From assembly GCA_026225945.1 (NCBI GenBank), contig JAMJFZ010001816.1, forward strand, positions 5,571,501 through 5,635,500: a stretch of DNA of 64,000 bases. The letters are read 5' to 3'. Both the position numbers and the translations under genes were made by a program. Shown in pieces: positions 10,481 to 22,580 of this stretch (the stretch's first letter is position 1; each line of letters opens with the position of its first letter). The stretch comes from Cricetomys ansorgei (taxonomy: Eukaryota; Chordata; Mammalia; Rodentia; Nesomyidae). The notes under the pieces are model-generated. The model was not told the origin of the DNA, searched no databases, and saw nothing but the letters and a program-made list of their open reading frames with translations.

Positions 10481-12774
10481 TTCACATAAAACGGATTTCT
10501 TGGTGTGTCAATTAACCTTCAAACAGCAGCAGAAGAAAATGTGTCTTGTTAAACAAAGGAAGGTTAAAGGATAAATCAATATATCTCTCTACCCAATATC
10601 TAATTTAGTAACTAAGAGAAAAATATACAACATATAAGTATATAATGTGAGACACACCATGAAGTCAATGCAAAACTGTACAGATCCGAGAGAGAAGAAG
10701 GCCACTTTCATCTGCCAATCTCTCACAGAGAACAATGGGAAAAGGATCACACAGATTAAGTCTTGACAGACAAAATAGTTGGCTACAGGAAGAAGGGTTC
10801 TAGAACCGGGTGGGATTTTCATGCATTTCTGTTTATTTATTCACTTGTATATTTGCTTACTTATAATAACTGAGGAGTATGTTTTGAAATATTTACAGCA
10901 GGAAGATAGGTAGAAAATTACTCAGGGGTGAGGCAATACTGATGAGTTAAAGCCAGCCCAGAGAACTCCCACTGCAGTGATTCGTAAGCAACAGAAGCAA
11001 CTGAGCATAGTTAGTTCTTCAGAAGAAGAACATGCTGTGCACATGCGTGACGGATGGATGAGAGGTGATTGGAAGGAGTGTTAGAATATGTAAAATGCAG
11101 GGAACAATCAATGAAGCCAGTCCTGCAGAAAAGATAGTATTGAGGCTTAGGGCAGGACCACTAACAATGAAAAGGACAATGGACCCTCTTTCTTCATTAA
11201 AGAATTAAGAAGTTATACCAGAAAGAATGAGCTAGTAATAATAGAAAGAAGATGTGGATAAAGAAACAGCTTGGGGAGCAGGATTAGGAAATGAGTGGAT
11301 GGTCCCTCAGGCAGCATTAGTATTTCTGGAGAAGACGAAGAAAGGGATTATCCATGAGTTTCCAAGTCTGAAGAGAAAAAAATAAATGGGATGATAACTG
11401 CAAAAAAACAAAGACAGGTAATCCATTGCAGTTAGGTAAGAGAGTTTGCTCAGGCCCCATCAAACACCGTCATCCACTGATGTTTAGAATGCCTAGCTAG
11501 CAAGGCTGTCCCCATCAGTGCAAGCACAGAATGCACAGAAAGTTGAGTTGCATTAGTTAACTAGCAGAAAGATTGGGGAATAACAACCTAAAAAACTGAA
11601 CTCATGTAAAGCTCATGAGAAAGTGGTGAGCTCGTACAGAAGGCCCCCGGAAAGGTTTCCGTATGAAGGCTGTCAGCAAAGAGGAAGATCAGAGCTGAGA
11701 TCCAGGGACACAAGTGTTCCTAGAAATGCGGTGAAGTATTGTTTTAATTAAAAGTCCTGTGTTTATAAAATGCTTTTCAAGTATCAATCTACCATTTACT
11801 TACAGATCTCTCTGTGAAATTCTAAGGTGTTAATTAAAGCCTTAATAATCATTTGCACACAGAAATTTCACTGCTCTTTGAGGAAATATATGGAAACACC
11901 TTGACTTTCAAACGCTGTTTCTAAGTGATAGTTATCAATGTGCAATCACAAAAACAAAACTTCAGATGTCTTCTCTACGCCGCTGGCAAGGGAATCATTT
12001 TTTGCTAGAAAAAAAAAATAAAGATGATGTGACTGCATTACAAAACATAAAATTCCCAAATGTACCTCGTATATTTATGATAATTGAATTAAATTTATTT
12101 ACCTCTAGGGTTCTAGTGATCAACTCGAGGAACAAACAAAAACTAGAGAAACAAAACATAAAGAACATTTCCTCTTAATGTTCTGCTTCTCAGTGATGAA
12201 AATGAATTTTTAAGAGCTCCATTATTTTTACTGGAAGAAACAAAACTCTAGGAAGGCAGCAGGTGGTTATCATTTTTGAAACAGAAAAATAAACACTTTC
12301 AATTTCAAAGCGTTCCTTTGAATTTAGTCCAATTGAGTATCAATATCTCTTGAGTATTGATGTCGAGGGGTGAGCTCTGAAATGCTAATGTGATGACTAA
12401 CTTCATCACTTGGGACTCAAAGTTGTAAATACAGGGGGGAAAAATGCCATACTGTTTTATACTTTGAGAGATCCAGTTCCAAATGAAGCATCCACTTGGA
12501 GAAGATGCAATGGAAGGGGATAAGGGTGGTAGAGCTGGGCTGCTCAGTGGTCTACATTTTCTGGGGTAGTTATACTTCGCACGAATAACATACAATGCCA
12601 CCGTCTACCCAGGATAGCATCAGTTTCCTATGAGCTACAGAATACAAAACGATCAAGTTGCTCAAGCATCTCCATCTCCATAGCCATGTGATCTGTTTCT
12701 TTCATTTTCAACTACCATGAGTTTCTCTCTCTTTTTTTTTAGAATTTAGAAGAGAAATGCGTCTTCCTTTAAAA

Positions 12775-12775
<1 letters not shown>
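10481..12775. other. Unique sequence, nothing recognised
   Basis: 2.3 kb of AT-rich sequence with no repeat family or exon-like signal recognised. Open frames are 70-100 codons and unsupported. Confidence 0.4.

Positions 12776-12824
<49 letters not shown>
12776..12824 (+). repeat. (TG)n microsatellite at the 3' tail of a minus-strand SINE
   Basis: About 24 TG units. On the minus strand this is a (CA)n run directly after the body of the SINE at 12825-13096. Confidence 0.97.
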
Positions 12825-12826
<2 letters not shown>

Positions 12827-13096
12827 TATGTGTGTGTCACAGGTTAATACCCAGTGTATTCCTCTATTGCTCTTCGTTTTGTGTTTTGAGAGTGGATGTC
12901 TTATTGCACCTGGAGTTCACAGATTGGCTAAACTAGAAAGTGAGCTCTTGGCATCCCCCTGGACTTCCTGCAGGGAAGTAGGGGTTGCACATGCACATCA
13001 CCATGCCTGGCCTTTTCATGGGTGCTGGGGATCTAAGCTCAGGTCCCTAGGGTAGTACTGTAAGCATTTTACTCACTAAGCCATATCTCCATCTAG
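12825..13096 (-). repeat. tRNA-derived rodent SINE (B2/B3-related, long form)
   Basis: Read on the minus strand, it opens with 'ggagatatggcttagtgagtaaaatgc', a decayed tRNA-like A box. The B-box block 'gggacctgagcttagatccccagcacc' and 'gccaggcatggtg' follow. The 3' side ends in CA repeats. Confidence 0.75.
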
Positions 13097-13404
13097 TCCT
13101 CAGTTTTCCTCTTTTCGTGTAAATAGGAAGAACTGCACAATCCTTGACAATCTGCCTTGATGGGTATAAAATGGAAGCGGTCTGAGCAAGGACTTAAAAT
13201 TATCCAATACATCATCCTTGCATAACATAGAGTTGTGTCCCTAACTTGTGGAACATGGAGGTCCTGTGGAGAAAAGGTGAGAAATGGGACTGGCAGGTCC
13301 AGCATTTGCAGTGAAGGACAGGCTCTCTATTCATTGTGTAAATGACTTTGACAACTAACATACAGAGCTGACATCTGTCGGGTATCTTTTAACCCCATGG
13401 GAAG

Positions 13405-13535
13405 GGTATCATTACTTCACCTTTCACTTTGCACATGAAGAAACTGTATAATTGGTCCATGATCGTGAAGCTAAGTAGTAAACTTGAGTTCTGAAGCACC
13501 AGGTCTGCTCACAGAATCTGGCATTCTCTGTTTAT
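13405..13535 (-). repeat. MIR SINE, minus strand
   Basis: 'catgaagaaactgtataattgg', 'tgaagctaagtagtaaac' and 'ccaggtctgctcac' follow the reverse-complement order of the MIR core and tRNA-related region. Confidence 0.6.
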
Positions 13536-15370
13536 GAAACAGTGACCTTGTAATATTTTTCTTCAAGTCAGAGGAAAATAAGAAACACATTAAGAGTTTA
13601 TGTGTTATGCAATGAGCAAAAACAAAATGGTATAGTATTCAATCTGTAAAGCATGTTTGGTTTTATAAAAGCAAACACTGGATATTTTTCTACTAGCTTT
13701 TAAGGAAAAAAAGCAAATAATTAACAGTGTCATTAGAGACAGAAAAAATGTAATTAGAAGGCAATTATTCCTTCTCTTAAAAGGATAACGTCACAGCCGT
13801 ACATAATATGAAGAAACTATAACAAAGGGTTTCTTTGGTTAACTATTAATATTTTTCCTTTTTATTAGCACTCTCTTTTAGTCTATATTAATTATGCTGA
13901 ATAATGGGTTTGATTATGACACTTTTGTACATGGGGCTAATGCATTTTGTTACATTCATGCATGTACACGTGCTTCATCTTCTGTTGTCCTAAGGAGGGT
14001 TTCTTTGTAGAGATTTATTTGTTTTCTATTTCTTCCCTTATGTGAAGCTTAGTAAAGGAAAAGTATGGGCTTCCTTTTCAATAGAACTCTTGACCTTTAT
14101 TCCAAGAATGGCTTTCCAGAAAATAAGCCATCAACAGCATACATGAAAGTATATTATTACATTATTACAAACGATAAGCCAAATGTCCCAAAGGAAAATC
14201 ACCCACCAGCATGTTTATTTTTCTGTTGATTTTTTTATGTTTGTTTTTCTGCTGGTGACACCTTATTTTTCTTAATGAATGGGGTTCGAACCAATTAAAA
14301 TGTTCAAACGAAAAGCCTTATATTGTGCCACATGGAATTTTATTTATCTGGTAAAAATGTTATATGAAAACTTCAAAAACAGAATTTGGCTTTATCAATC
14401 TTAGAACTCTTTTCCATGATTTAGAATAAAAGATGACTAATGTTAATAAACCAGGCAAATGCATAATAGTTCTCCAAAATGTATCTTCCTGCTTGATGGA
14501 TTTTGCCACTCTCTGATGTTGACAGGTGATGTAATTGTAAGGTTTTTACAGCTGGGAGGGTAAGGGATGTCAAGGTTAATATAAAAGAAACTTGAAAATT
14601 GGAGAAATCACCTCAATGAAATGGCATTCATACCCTTGCACCTGAAATAGCAATTCCTGGATGTTGGCAGATAAAGGTATTTAGAAGGAACACACTTACC
14701 AAAGTCAGCACTAGCAAAACACACTCTAGGATTCAGATTAGCCTTGCTAATTCAAAACTCCACAAGCAAGCGTAAAGACATCATCTTCCAAAATAAAGAA
14801 TTAAAAAATCCCACCCTGAAGTGTTTTAAAATAAAAATACTTCTCCTACCTATAACTAGATTTTAAAACGCCCAAAAGCAAACACATTGAGAAGAATAAA
14901 AATTATTTCTAATCCTTGCAAATTTTTTCTAGAAGTTGACACTGAAAATGTTAATCGAAGTGATTATTAGAGCCAACTTCTTGGAATACTAAAAAGATAT
15001 GTGATTGTCGTTATTTATCATAAAGAAAAGTTAGGCTCTTTGAGATTTACTCTCATAAAATATGGCACATGTTTGTTAAAAATGTTACCATTGTTATTAA
15101 TATTTAACTAAGTAACTGACACGCAGATTCTTAGGAGAATGACTCCAGTCTCCAGTGTTGGAGAGTGTATGCTCGGAGCCTGTAGCTGATTTCATAGCCT
15201 GCATACCAAGTCTTGTAGACACGTAAGATAGCTTCTCACATAAAAAAGGGGAGTGTATATTAGGGCACATTTGGAAACGTATAAGTTTGGGCATTTCCTT
15301 TAATTTTCCATTTATTGACCTCACAGATATTCTACATTGTATAAATTATGCATTGTACAGAAGATTTTAA
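13536..15370. other. AT-rich sequence with a possible old L1 scrap
   Basis: The stretch 13860-14000 (gattatgacacttttgtacatgg) resembles a reversed L1 3' end, but too weakly to call. The rest is unrecognised. Confidence 0.3.
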
Positions 15371-15672
15371 GGTTGGGGAGATGATTCAATGGATAAAAAA
15401 AAAAACAAAAAAAAAACATCAGTGTTCCAAAAGCATGCTGACTTGAGTTCAAAGAGCAAGCACCCACGTCAAAAGCCATGCATGGTCACGGTGTTCAAGG
15501 GTGGAGGCAGGAAGACCACTGAGGCATGCTAAGTGCCAGCCTAGCTCCAGGTTCAGTGAGAGTCTCTGCCTTAAGAGAATAAAACAGAGGATAGTGGATC
15601 GGCACACCTATGCCCTTCTCTGGCCTCCGTGCATGCATACACATGCCACCTGTGCTATGTTCATGTACACAC
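15371..15672 (+). repeat. tRNA-derived rodent SINE (B2/B3-related, long form)
   Basis: It opens with 'ggttggggagatgattcaatgg'. An A-rich insertion (15395-15417) splits the tRNA-like head. 'gacttgagttcaaag', 'tccaggttcagtgagagtctctgcctt' and 'ctggcctccgtgcatgcatac' follow in the order seen in the copies at 12825-13096 and 16920-17222. Confidence 0.65.
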
Positions 15673-16554
15673 AAAGAAAAACAGAAAAGAAAGGGAGAGT
15701 TTAATTAAGACTAGAGAGGAAATTTGAGATAAGAGAAAGAAGGCTGAGAGAAACACATACAGACAGAAGGAGACAGAAAAAGAGAGAGGGGGATTACTCT
15801 ACTTATCTTTGTATTGGTCTATCTAAACCCAAGAGAATGAGAAATGCATGGCTTTATAAAGATATGTAATACCAATAAATTTTTCCTATTCTTTGTTCTA
15901 ACAGGGTTTGAAGGTCAGTGTGATTTTACCATGAAATGCTGCCTATTAGAGCCTATGGGAGAAAACAAAGACTAGTAGCAAGGCGCAAAACAAAATGGAA
16001 ATAAAGAAGTAGGCAGCTTCTGCTCCTTGTTTGCCCCTCCCCCCCACCCCCTCTCCTTACCTGGACCTACCTCTCTGAGTCTAGAAGACGAAAGACACAG
16101 TGCCTTGATGCCTTTCTTTTCAAGCAACAGAAGGTCTGTCTAACTATTCCATCATCCCGGAAGCAAAGGAAACTGACAGTAAGGATGCTCTGTTGCAGAG
16201 CGGAAGTCACTGTGCAAGTTTTCCTCTCCTTCTTTCTTCCTGCACATCGTCTCTGTCACTTTCTCTCCTTTATACCCCTTTGCCATCTTGTCCCACACAT
16301 GACTTTAGCTGTCAGAGTCCCAATCTTTGACATCCCTTTAGAAAACAAATTCTGATTTTGTTTGTAATTCTGAATCCCAAGTCATAGGATCTGACTGTTC
16401 CGATTCATTCTTTTGTGTTCTGTCTGGATCGATACATTTTTTGATCATTATCAATGATTAAACCATTTTCTCCAAAAAGAGGAAGTGAAGAATTAATCTA
16501 CAATATCTGAAGGCAGCCTTATCTGTAAATGGTGTCTTTTCAGATGTACTCAAG
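15673..16554. other. Unique sequence with purine- and C-rich patches
   Basis: A GA-rich run spans about 15690-15790 and a C-rich run (cccctcccccccaccccc) spans about 16035-16054. No gene signal. Confidence 0.4.
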
Positions 16555-16915
16555 CTAAGATGAGATCATTAGGGCAGACTCAATCCATTGGAGCCAGTGT
16601 GTTGGTTAGAAAAGAGAAATGTAGACACAGCCACAGAGGGGAAGGTAGCTGGGTGTAAGCGCTGATAGACTCTGGATTTTCTTCCCTTGAGTCTCCATTG
16701 TTTCTTGGTCTATGGTGAGGCACAACATCATGGTGGAAAGGTAGTTCTGTAAAGAGCTGCTTGCTCATGGCAAACTTAGGAAACAGAGAGAACCAGAAAG
16801 AACAGGGCCACTCTTTCAAACACATAACCCCTGCCCAGTAACCTACTTCTGCCAACTATGTTTCACCTCCTAAATCTCCACCAACTCAAACAATGGTGTC
16901 AAATTATGACCTTAT
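16555..16915. mobile_element. Ancient MaLR/MLT-type LTR fragments
   Basis: 16557-16640 resembles the 'gatgagatcattagggc...agagaaatgtagacacagccacagagg' block of old mammalian LTRs on the + strand. 16725-16870 resembles the reversed MaLR block ('catggtggaaagg ... gggccactctttcaaac ... cacctcctaaa'). Subfamilies and exact limits are not assignable by eye. Confidence 0.5.
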
Positions 16916-16917
16916 TT

Positions 16918-17222
16918 GTGGCTGGGACAATAGCTCAGTTGATAAGCACTTGCCATGAGAGAACAAGTGTGGGGACCTGAGTTCAATCCCCATGTAAGAG
17001 CTGGGTGCACTTGCAAATGCCAAAAAATCCCATTAATGGGAAAATGGAGTTAGGTAGATCCCTGGGCTTCTTGACCCTCCAGCCTAGTCAGTCTACTCTA
17101 GTCAATAGGTTGAGTGAGAGACTCTGCCTCAAAAAACAAAGTGGAGAGAAAGTTAGGAAGACGACTAACTGACTCTGACCTCTGGCTTTAACATGAATGG
17201 CCACACACATGTGCACATGAAA
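16918..17222 (+). repeat. tRNA-derived rodent SINE (B2/B3-related, long form)
   Basis: The A-box-like 'ggctgggacaatagctcagttgataagc' and B-box-like 'gacctgagttcaatcccc' are clear. They are followed by 'agagctgggtgc', 'gagtgagagactctgcctcaaaaaac', 'ctgacctctggc' and a CA/TG-rich tail. It is the best preserved of this family in the window. Confidence 0.8.
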
Positions 17223-17763
17223 CTTTACATATACATTCACAAATTCATAAATACATCCACACAATTAATTTTGAAAAAAAATGTAACTAATAAATTATTA
17301 ATATTCGATTAGGTCAGATGATCCATTCATCTCTCTGTTGTTGGATCCATCATCTGGGGACCAATTCCTCAACACATACACTTCTGGGAGGATTTCTCCA
17401 CTCTATATTGACTCCCTATTTGGTTCTTTCTACGACTATTTTTAGGATGATATCTGATTTGGAGTTGTTGTTTTCAACTGAATCTTCAACATCAGCTAAA
17501 AATAGCAGTGTAGTTTCTTCTACCTAGGAAGACCCCGAGTTCTAATGATTTCTCCTCAGGTTCTTCAGGAAAATGGGTCTCTGATACAGTCAGTTAGAGA
17601 AGCTGACATATGTGATCAAGACTGCAAGACATGAAAGCTTTTCCAAAAAGCTATTCCTTCAAGGTGCCACTTGGCAAAATTAAGAAGATCAGAATGTCAG
17701 TGTTCTGCAAGTCACGGTCCAGTTTGACATGTTGCCATACAAATATTCTTGGTTTTTGCCTGT

Positions 17764-17804
<41 letters not shown>

Positions 17805-18627
17805 ACGAAGGTGCTAAGTACTCATCAGGGTGCCCCCAACCCCTACTGTACCAGTAACAATACCCATGTAATTTTTAAAAGAGATATTCCATTTACAGAA
17901 TTGCCCAGTGCTTGATCACCATGTTTCATGTTCTGGATGTTACCATTTCTTAATATACCTGTTTATTACCTCACTCACTCATAGACCAAGAAAGAAACAA
18001 ACAAAGCCTTGTTTTTCCCCTTTCAACAACAGCACATCTGGTCCACACATCAGAGAATCCATTTCTTGTTGCTCATGATTATCGTTTGACATTTTGCAAC
18101 CCAACTGTGTCATCTGTAGATGTTCCAAAGCAAGTAATAAAAGGTTTTCAACAAAGTAGGTTTAAAAACGAGTATCTGAAAATGTTTAGTAATAAATATT
18201 TTAATTCAAGACCAATTCCAAAGGAATGCATCTTCTTCTAGGAAATACGGAACAATACTGATTGCTCAGACAGGCTGCTTCTGGAGTGGAAGAGAAAGAG
18301 CAGCTGTGAATGTTGGCCCCAATCCAGTTTGATAAACTAGGGATGGGCTGCTGTTCTTCATGGGAATCTTATATTCACACTTCCACTGTAAGACTTACCA
18401 TGAGGGTCATTTATCTTTTGTGGTTCTCAAATGATTTCTCTCCAAAGGAAAGAGAAATAAATTTTATTCTAAATTTAAATCCTCCCAGAATGCAATAACA
18501 AGATGTAAAACCTATTTTTTCACTGGTTAGATAACTGTAGTCTTTCTGCCCTCTCCATTTGGGGGGGGGGTGATAAGACAAAGACAAATTAGTCCCCCTC
18601 CAACTTACCCTTGGATTCATTTTCTAT
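17223..18627. other. Unique sequence with a (TG)n tract
   Basis: Nothing is recognised apart from the microsatellite at 17765-17802 and a G10 run at 18561-18570. Confidence 0.4.
17765..17802 (+). repeat. (TG)n microsatellite
   Basis: About 19 TG units. No SINE body is recognisable next to it, unlike the other two long CA/TG tracts. Confidence 0.97.
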
Positions 18628-18832
18628 GATTTTAGTTATTCACAGTGAAATGTGACTTGAAAATATTAAATGAAAAATTCCAGAAATAAACTATTACTAT
18701 GTTTTAAATAACTTTAAATACAACTTATTACTACAATTTTTCCATATTACTTTTAATAATTGTTAATTTCTGATTGTGCCTAATTTATAAATTAAAATCT
18801 ATCATAGGTTTGTAGTTATAGAAGACAAACAA
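18628..18832 (+). mobile_element. Tigger-type (TcMar) non-autonomous DNA transposon remnant
   Basis: 'gtgacttgaaaatattaaatg', 'aaattccagaaataaac' and later 'gattgtgcctaatttataaattaaa' with 'atcataggt' match the left and right parts of MER44/Tigger1-like elements. It has no transposase and belongs to an ancient mammalian family. Confidence 0.7.
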
Positions 18833-18835
18833 GAT

Positions 18836-19092
18836 CTTTTTTGATATTGCCATTCTACTGGCGTGAAATGATGTCTCACTGTTATTTTAATTACTGTTTC
18901 TCTAATGATCAGTGATGTGGAGCACCTTTTCATACACCTCTTGGCCATTTGTGTGCCTTCTTTTGAAAAAAATTCTACTTGGGAACTTTGCATAGCTATA
19001 GTCAGATTTTGTTATCTTCTTGTTATTGAGCTGTTTAGATTCCTTATATATTTTGGATACTAACTTTCTCTCAGATATAGGCTTTTCAAGAG
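18836..19092 (-). mobile_element. Ancient LINE-1 ORF2 C-terminal fragment
   Basis: Reversed L1 ORF2 landmarks appear: 'gccattctactggcgtgaaatgatgtctcac', 'tctctaatgatcagtgatg', 'cttggccatttgtgtgccttcttttga' and 'cttatatattttggatac'. A minus-strand open stretch still reads KLVSKIYKESKQLNNKK, typical of this part of ORF2. It directly abuts the Tigger remnant. Confidence 0.8.
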
Positions 19093-19464
19093 CCAAAGGG
19101 TATTTGTCAGGTGAGAATGTATACTTAACATATTGAAGGCTCTGGATTTAATTACTAGCATCTACAAAGAAAGTGATGGCTTATATACGATTCACTGGGG
19201 CTCTCCAAGTTGTCAACAACAGATAGGGAAGGAAATACTTATTCATAAAAGGTCTGTTGTTCTTATAAATCGTTCCTGAAAAGTGCATATAAAATACTAT
19301 TATGACTAAAAGAAATGCTCTCATAAATCAGTCATTGTATAAATGTCCACCATTGAAGCTTCATTCATTTGGCTTACAAAAATACCCATGCACTACTGTG
19401 AAGCTAGATGGTCGTGATGCCGAGCCGCCTTGTAACTATCTGTGTTTAATCCCAAAGGCAAGTG

Positions 19465-19790
19465 CTGCTACAAGCCTTGGCCAGAGAAGCCTGTCTTCAC
19501 AGTGAATGAGGGTGAAAGCAGAGACTCATGGCTGTTCAGTGGGCTGAAAGTAAGTGACAATCGCATCTTCAGTCCTAAACAAGACATTTATGCCACCATA
19601 TCTAAGGCTTAAAGGACATTGCAGAAGAGGGGGCAGAAAAAAACGTAAGAGCTGTGAGATAGAAAGTCTGTGAGATGTCATCTTGTAGGCATGACATAGC
19701 CAGCATCGTCATGGCCTCACAGTAGTTGTGACTGACAACGTTGAGCTTACACGAGTCTGAGCCTGTCGACAGTCAGTTAAGCCCTACCCT
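19465..19790 (+). mobile_element. Rodent interspersed repeat, LTR-like, family not assigned
   Basis: 'gacattgcagaagagggggcagaaa', 'gtaagagctgtgagat', 'gacatagccagc' and 'cctcacagtagttgtgactg' are phrases of a repeat I know from rodent genomes but cannot name. No ORF. Confidence 0.45.
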
Positions 19791-20304
19791 TCCCTACAAA
19801 GTTATTAATATTTCAATATGAACCAATCACCACAAATCTGAAAAACATACAAACTTTTTCCTCTACAAATTTTACTGTTTCCAGAATTCCAGAGTCCTAG
19901 GGCTGCGTTAAAAGAATCCATATGTGAAGCTTGTATTTGCCTCAGAGCAATCTAGCTGAAATACACACAGCTCTTTCTACAGTGTCTCTCAGGTGGAATC
20001 AGAGCAGTTTTGCCCCCGCACTTCAGAGATTATGCTGCTGGTCAATGGTAGAGCCGAGTGAAGTCAAGATACAATTTCAAGTCTTCCCTATATATTGCAT
20101 TCCTTGAGGAGGTGAAACTAAGGGGCAAGTCTCCATTGGTATTCAACAAAGTCTAGACACTGTGGATGATCCTTGAACGATACCAAGTATAGAATATTAA
20201 ATTTTTTAGGGTTAGTATGTCACAGTGGGAAAAAGTGCTTAGTAGGAGGGATCCTCAGCACAAGAAAACAAAACAAACCAACAAACAAAAAACCATTATT
20301 GGTG

Positions 20305-20657
20305 TGTTAGTTTGAATAAGAATGGCCCCCAGAGGCTCATATATTTGAATGCTTAGTCCCCAGTTTAGAAGGAAGGATTAGGACAGGTTGTTGGAAGAGG
20401 TGTGCCACTGGAGGTGAGCTTTGAGGTATCAAAACAACCCAATGCCATTCCGGTTAGCTTTCTCTCTGCTTGCTATGTGTGGATAAGAATGTAAATTCTC
20501 AACTACCGTTCCAGTGCTGTGCCTGTCTAGTAGATGCCAGACTTTCCAACATGATGGTCACAGGCTCACCCTCTGAAACTGTAAGCCCCAATAAACTATT
20601 ATATATGTGGCCATTTGTGCCTGTGTCTTATTACAACGGTAGAAAAGTAACTAGACA
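20305..20657 (+). mobile_element. ORR1-type MaLR solo LTR
   Basis: It starts TGTTAGTTTGAATAAGAATGG and carries 'cccccagaggctcatatatttgaatgctt'. It ends 'cctctgaaactgtaagcccc' then '...actagaca', giving the TG...CA ends of an LTR. The order matches the second copy at 58530-58933. No internal retroviral sequence adjoins it, so it is a solo LTR. MaLR elements are non-autonomous ERVL relatives. Confidence 0.8.
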
Positions 20658-20720
20658 CCCGAAGTTCTGGGAAAAAGTATTTGGTCAGACAAAATGTGAT
20701 CTAAGAATTCTACTTCAGCA

Positions 20721-20856
20721 GGTTGGGCAGTGCATGCCTTTAATCCCAGCAATTAGGAGGCAGAGGTAAGTGGATCTCTGTGAGCCTGAGGCCAGCCTGA
20801 ACTACAGGGTGAGTTCTAGGCCAGCTAGGGCCAGAGTGAGACTGTTTCCCAAAAGA
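20721..20856 (+). repeat. B1 SINE
   Basis: A 7SL-derived monomer: 'ggttgggcagtgcatgcctttaatcccagc', 'ggaggcagagg', 'tggatctctgtgagcctgaggccagcc' and 'agtgagactg'. It is nearly full length and lacks a long A tail. Confidence 0.92.
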
Positions 20857-20936
20857 ATAATCTATTTCTGTTTTCACAAACCCATGTTGTTGGGAGAATG
20901 ATAATGACAACTTTAATTCAACAATATGTGAATTCA

Positions 20937-21065
20937 TTTCCTAAAGCTTCTAAAACATTTTCATAAACTGAACATCATAAACCAACAGAAGCACCTTCCC
21001 CGTATCTCTGGAAACAGATGTAGTAGATCAAGGGGTCAACAGGGCCGTACTTCCTCTGTATACTT
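20937..21065 (+). mobile_element. Ancient MLT-type LTR fragment
   Basis: 'tttcctaaagcttctaaaacat', 'aaaccaacagaa' and 'caacagggccgtacttcctctg' resemble the opening of an old mammalian LTR. Similar openings occur at 33012. Confidence 0.4.
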
Positions 21066-22299
21066 CATACTGCTACCACTGTGTCTATGTTACCTCTTTG
21101 TGTCTCTCTCCTTTTAAAACATTTATATTGATAGTTAAAAGATTCAACCATATACTTCAGGATAATCATTTTGCTTCAAAATTCTTAACCACTTTTCCAG
21201 AGACTCTTTTTTCTAAAGTTTCATTTATAAAATCAAAGGATAAGGATTCCATATCTTTGGTTGGTCATTGTTCAACCCACTACAATGTGATGAAGTAAAT
21301 TTTTCATGTACGTGCAAGAGAGCATGAACTGGTAGGTTATCATTCAGTCTTTGCTTCTTTGGGAATGCCAGAAGAGATACAAGCTTTCCACACAGACTCA
21401 TTTCTTGTTACCTACCATGTGACCCACCTCACTAAGCTGTGGTATATCTAGAGGGAAGGCAAGCAGACTGTCTTATTAGCTCCATGGTTGTTTAGGCCCG
21501 TTTTCCATTTCCATTGGCTGTAAGTTGAACATGTGGTTAGCCACAGAGCGTGAGTAATGTTGTCCTTGGACTCGGGCTATAAGAGTCCATTCCACGAGTT
21601 CCATAATGTTGAAGTCCGGCTCTGTCTTCACCACTGCTGTGTCCCTCTCCTTAAGACAAACTTCATATGACAAGAAATGATGACTTGGGGCTAAATGCTC
21701 CCCCATTCTAGGCTATATTCCAATACTCCAACATCTTGAAATGCTCTCTCCAAGAGACCTGTTCTCCCAAAGTGGACTATACTGCTACTGAAGCCTTCTT
21801 AAGAACTGAAGGGCACTAAAGAGAGGTCTAGGAGAGTTGTAGGGTCACTGGAATGAAGGGACTGGAGCATCTATAAACACAGTCCGGGCTAGAGCAGGCG
21901 TGGAAAGAGAGGGCGAGGGACACAGAAGTTAGAGCCTGCACTCATCGTCACACCTAAGGCCCTGCAAACACTAAAGGTCTACTTGACCACGAAGACAGGG
22001 ATAGAGGCAAAGCCAGGCATTCAGTTGCTTCCCTTGGTTTCTCCAATATGTGGTAGGAGATAGAACAGTACAGGACAATTGGGAACAGTTAGCAGCTATC
22101 CTGCTGAGTTAGAGTTAATTTCTAACAAATGCCAAAAATACATAACATGAATTTTAATAAATATTAATGACTTTATAGCTTACAATTTTGGCTCAATTAT
22201 TTCTTCCCTTGAATTTTGTCCTTGAAAATATTTTGACATATAGGAGTACTGTTTTCATTACCAAGTTGTTTACTTTTCTTTTAAGAAAATCAAAAGAGA
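21066..22299. other. Unique sequence, nothing recognised
   Basis: No repeat or gene signal could be supported. Confidence 0.4.
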
Positions 22300-22580
22300 A
22301 ATGCCCCACATGCCCAGGAATAGACAAACAGCTAAATAAGCAGCAGCATACGGAAATCAATATAATGGAGCTTATAAAAATAATGTTTATAAATTGTTTT
22401 AATAATATGGAAAACCCTTTAAAGTTGAATAAAAACAAAGCAATTAGGCATAAAATTTTAAGTTCACTATGGTTCCAACTATGTAAAAATAAATTTTAGG
22501 GGAAAAAATGACATCAAGAAAATAACCAAAATGTTAAGTTCTCACAGAAGGTGAACATCTGGTTTATCTTTATTATAATT
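22300..22580 (+). mobile_element. Ancient LINE-1 (L1M-like) 3' end
   Basis: 'gcagcagcatacggaaatcaatataatgg', 'ttttaataatatggaaa', 'ttccaactatgtaaaaataaa' and 'gtgaacatctgg' follow the order of an old L1 3' end. The tail is AT-rich. Confidence 0.5.
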
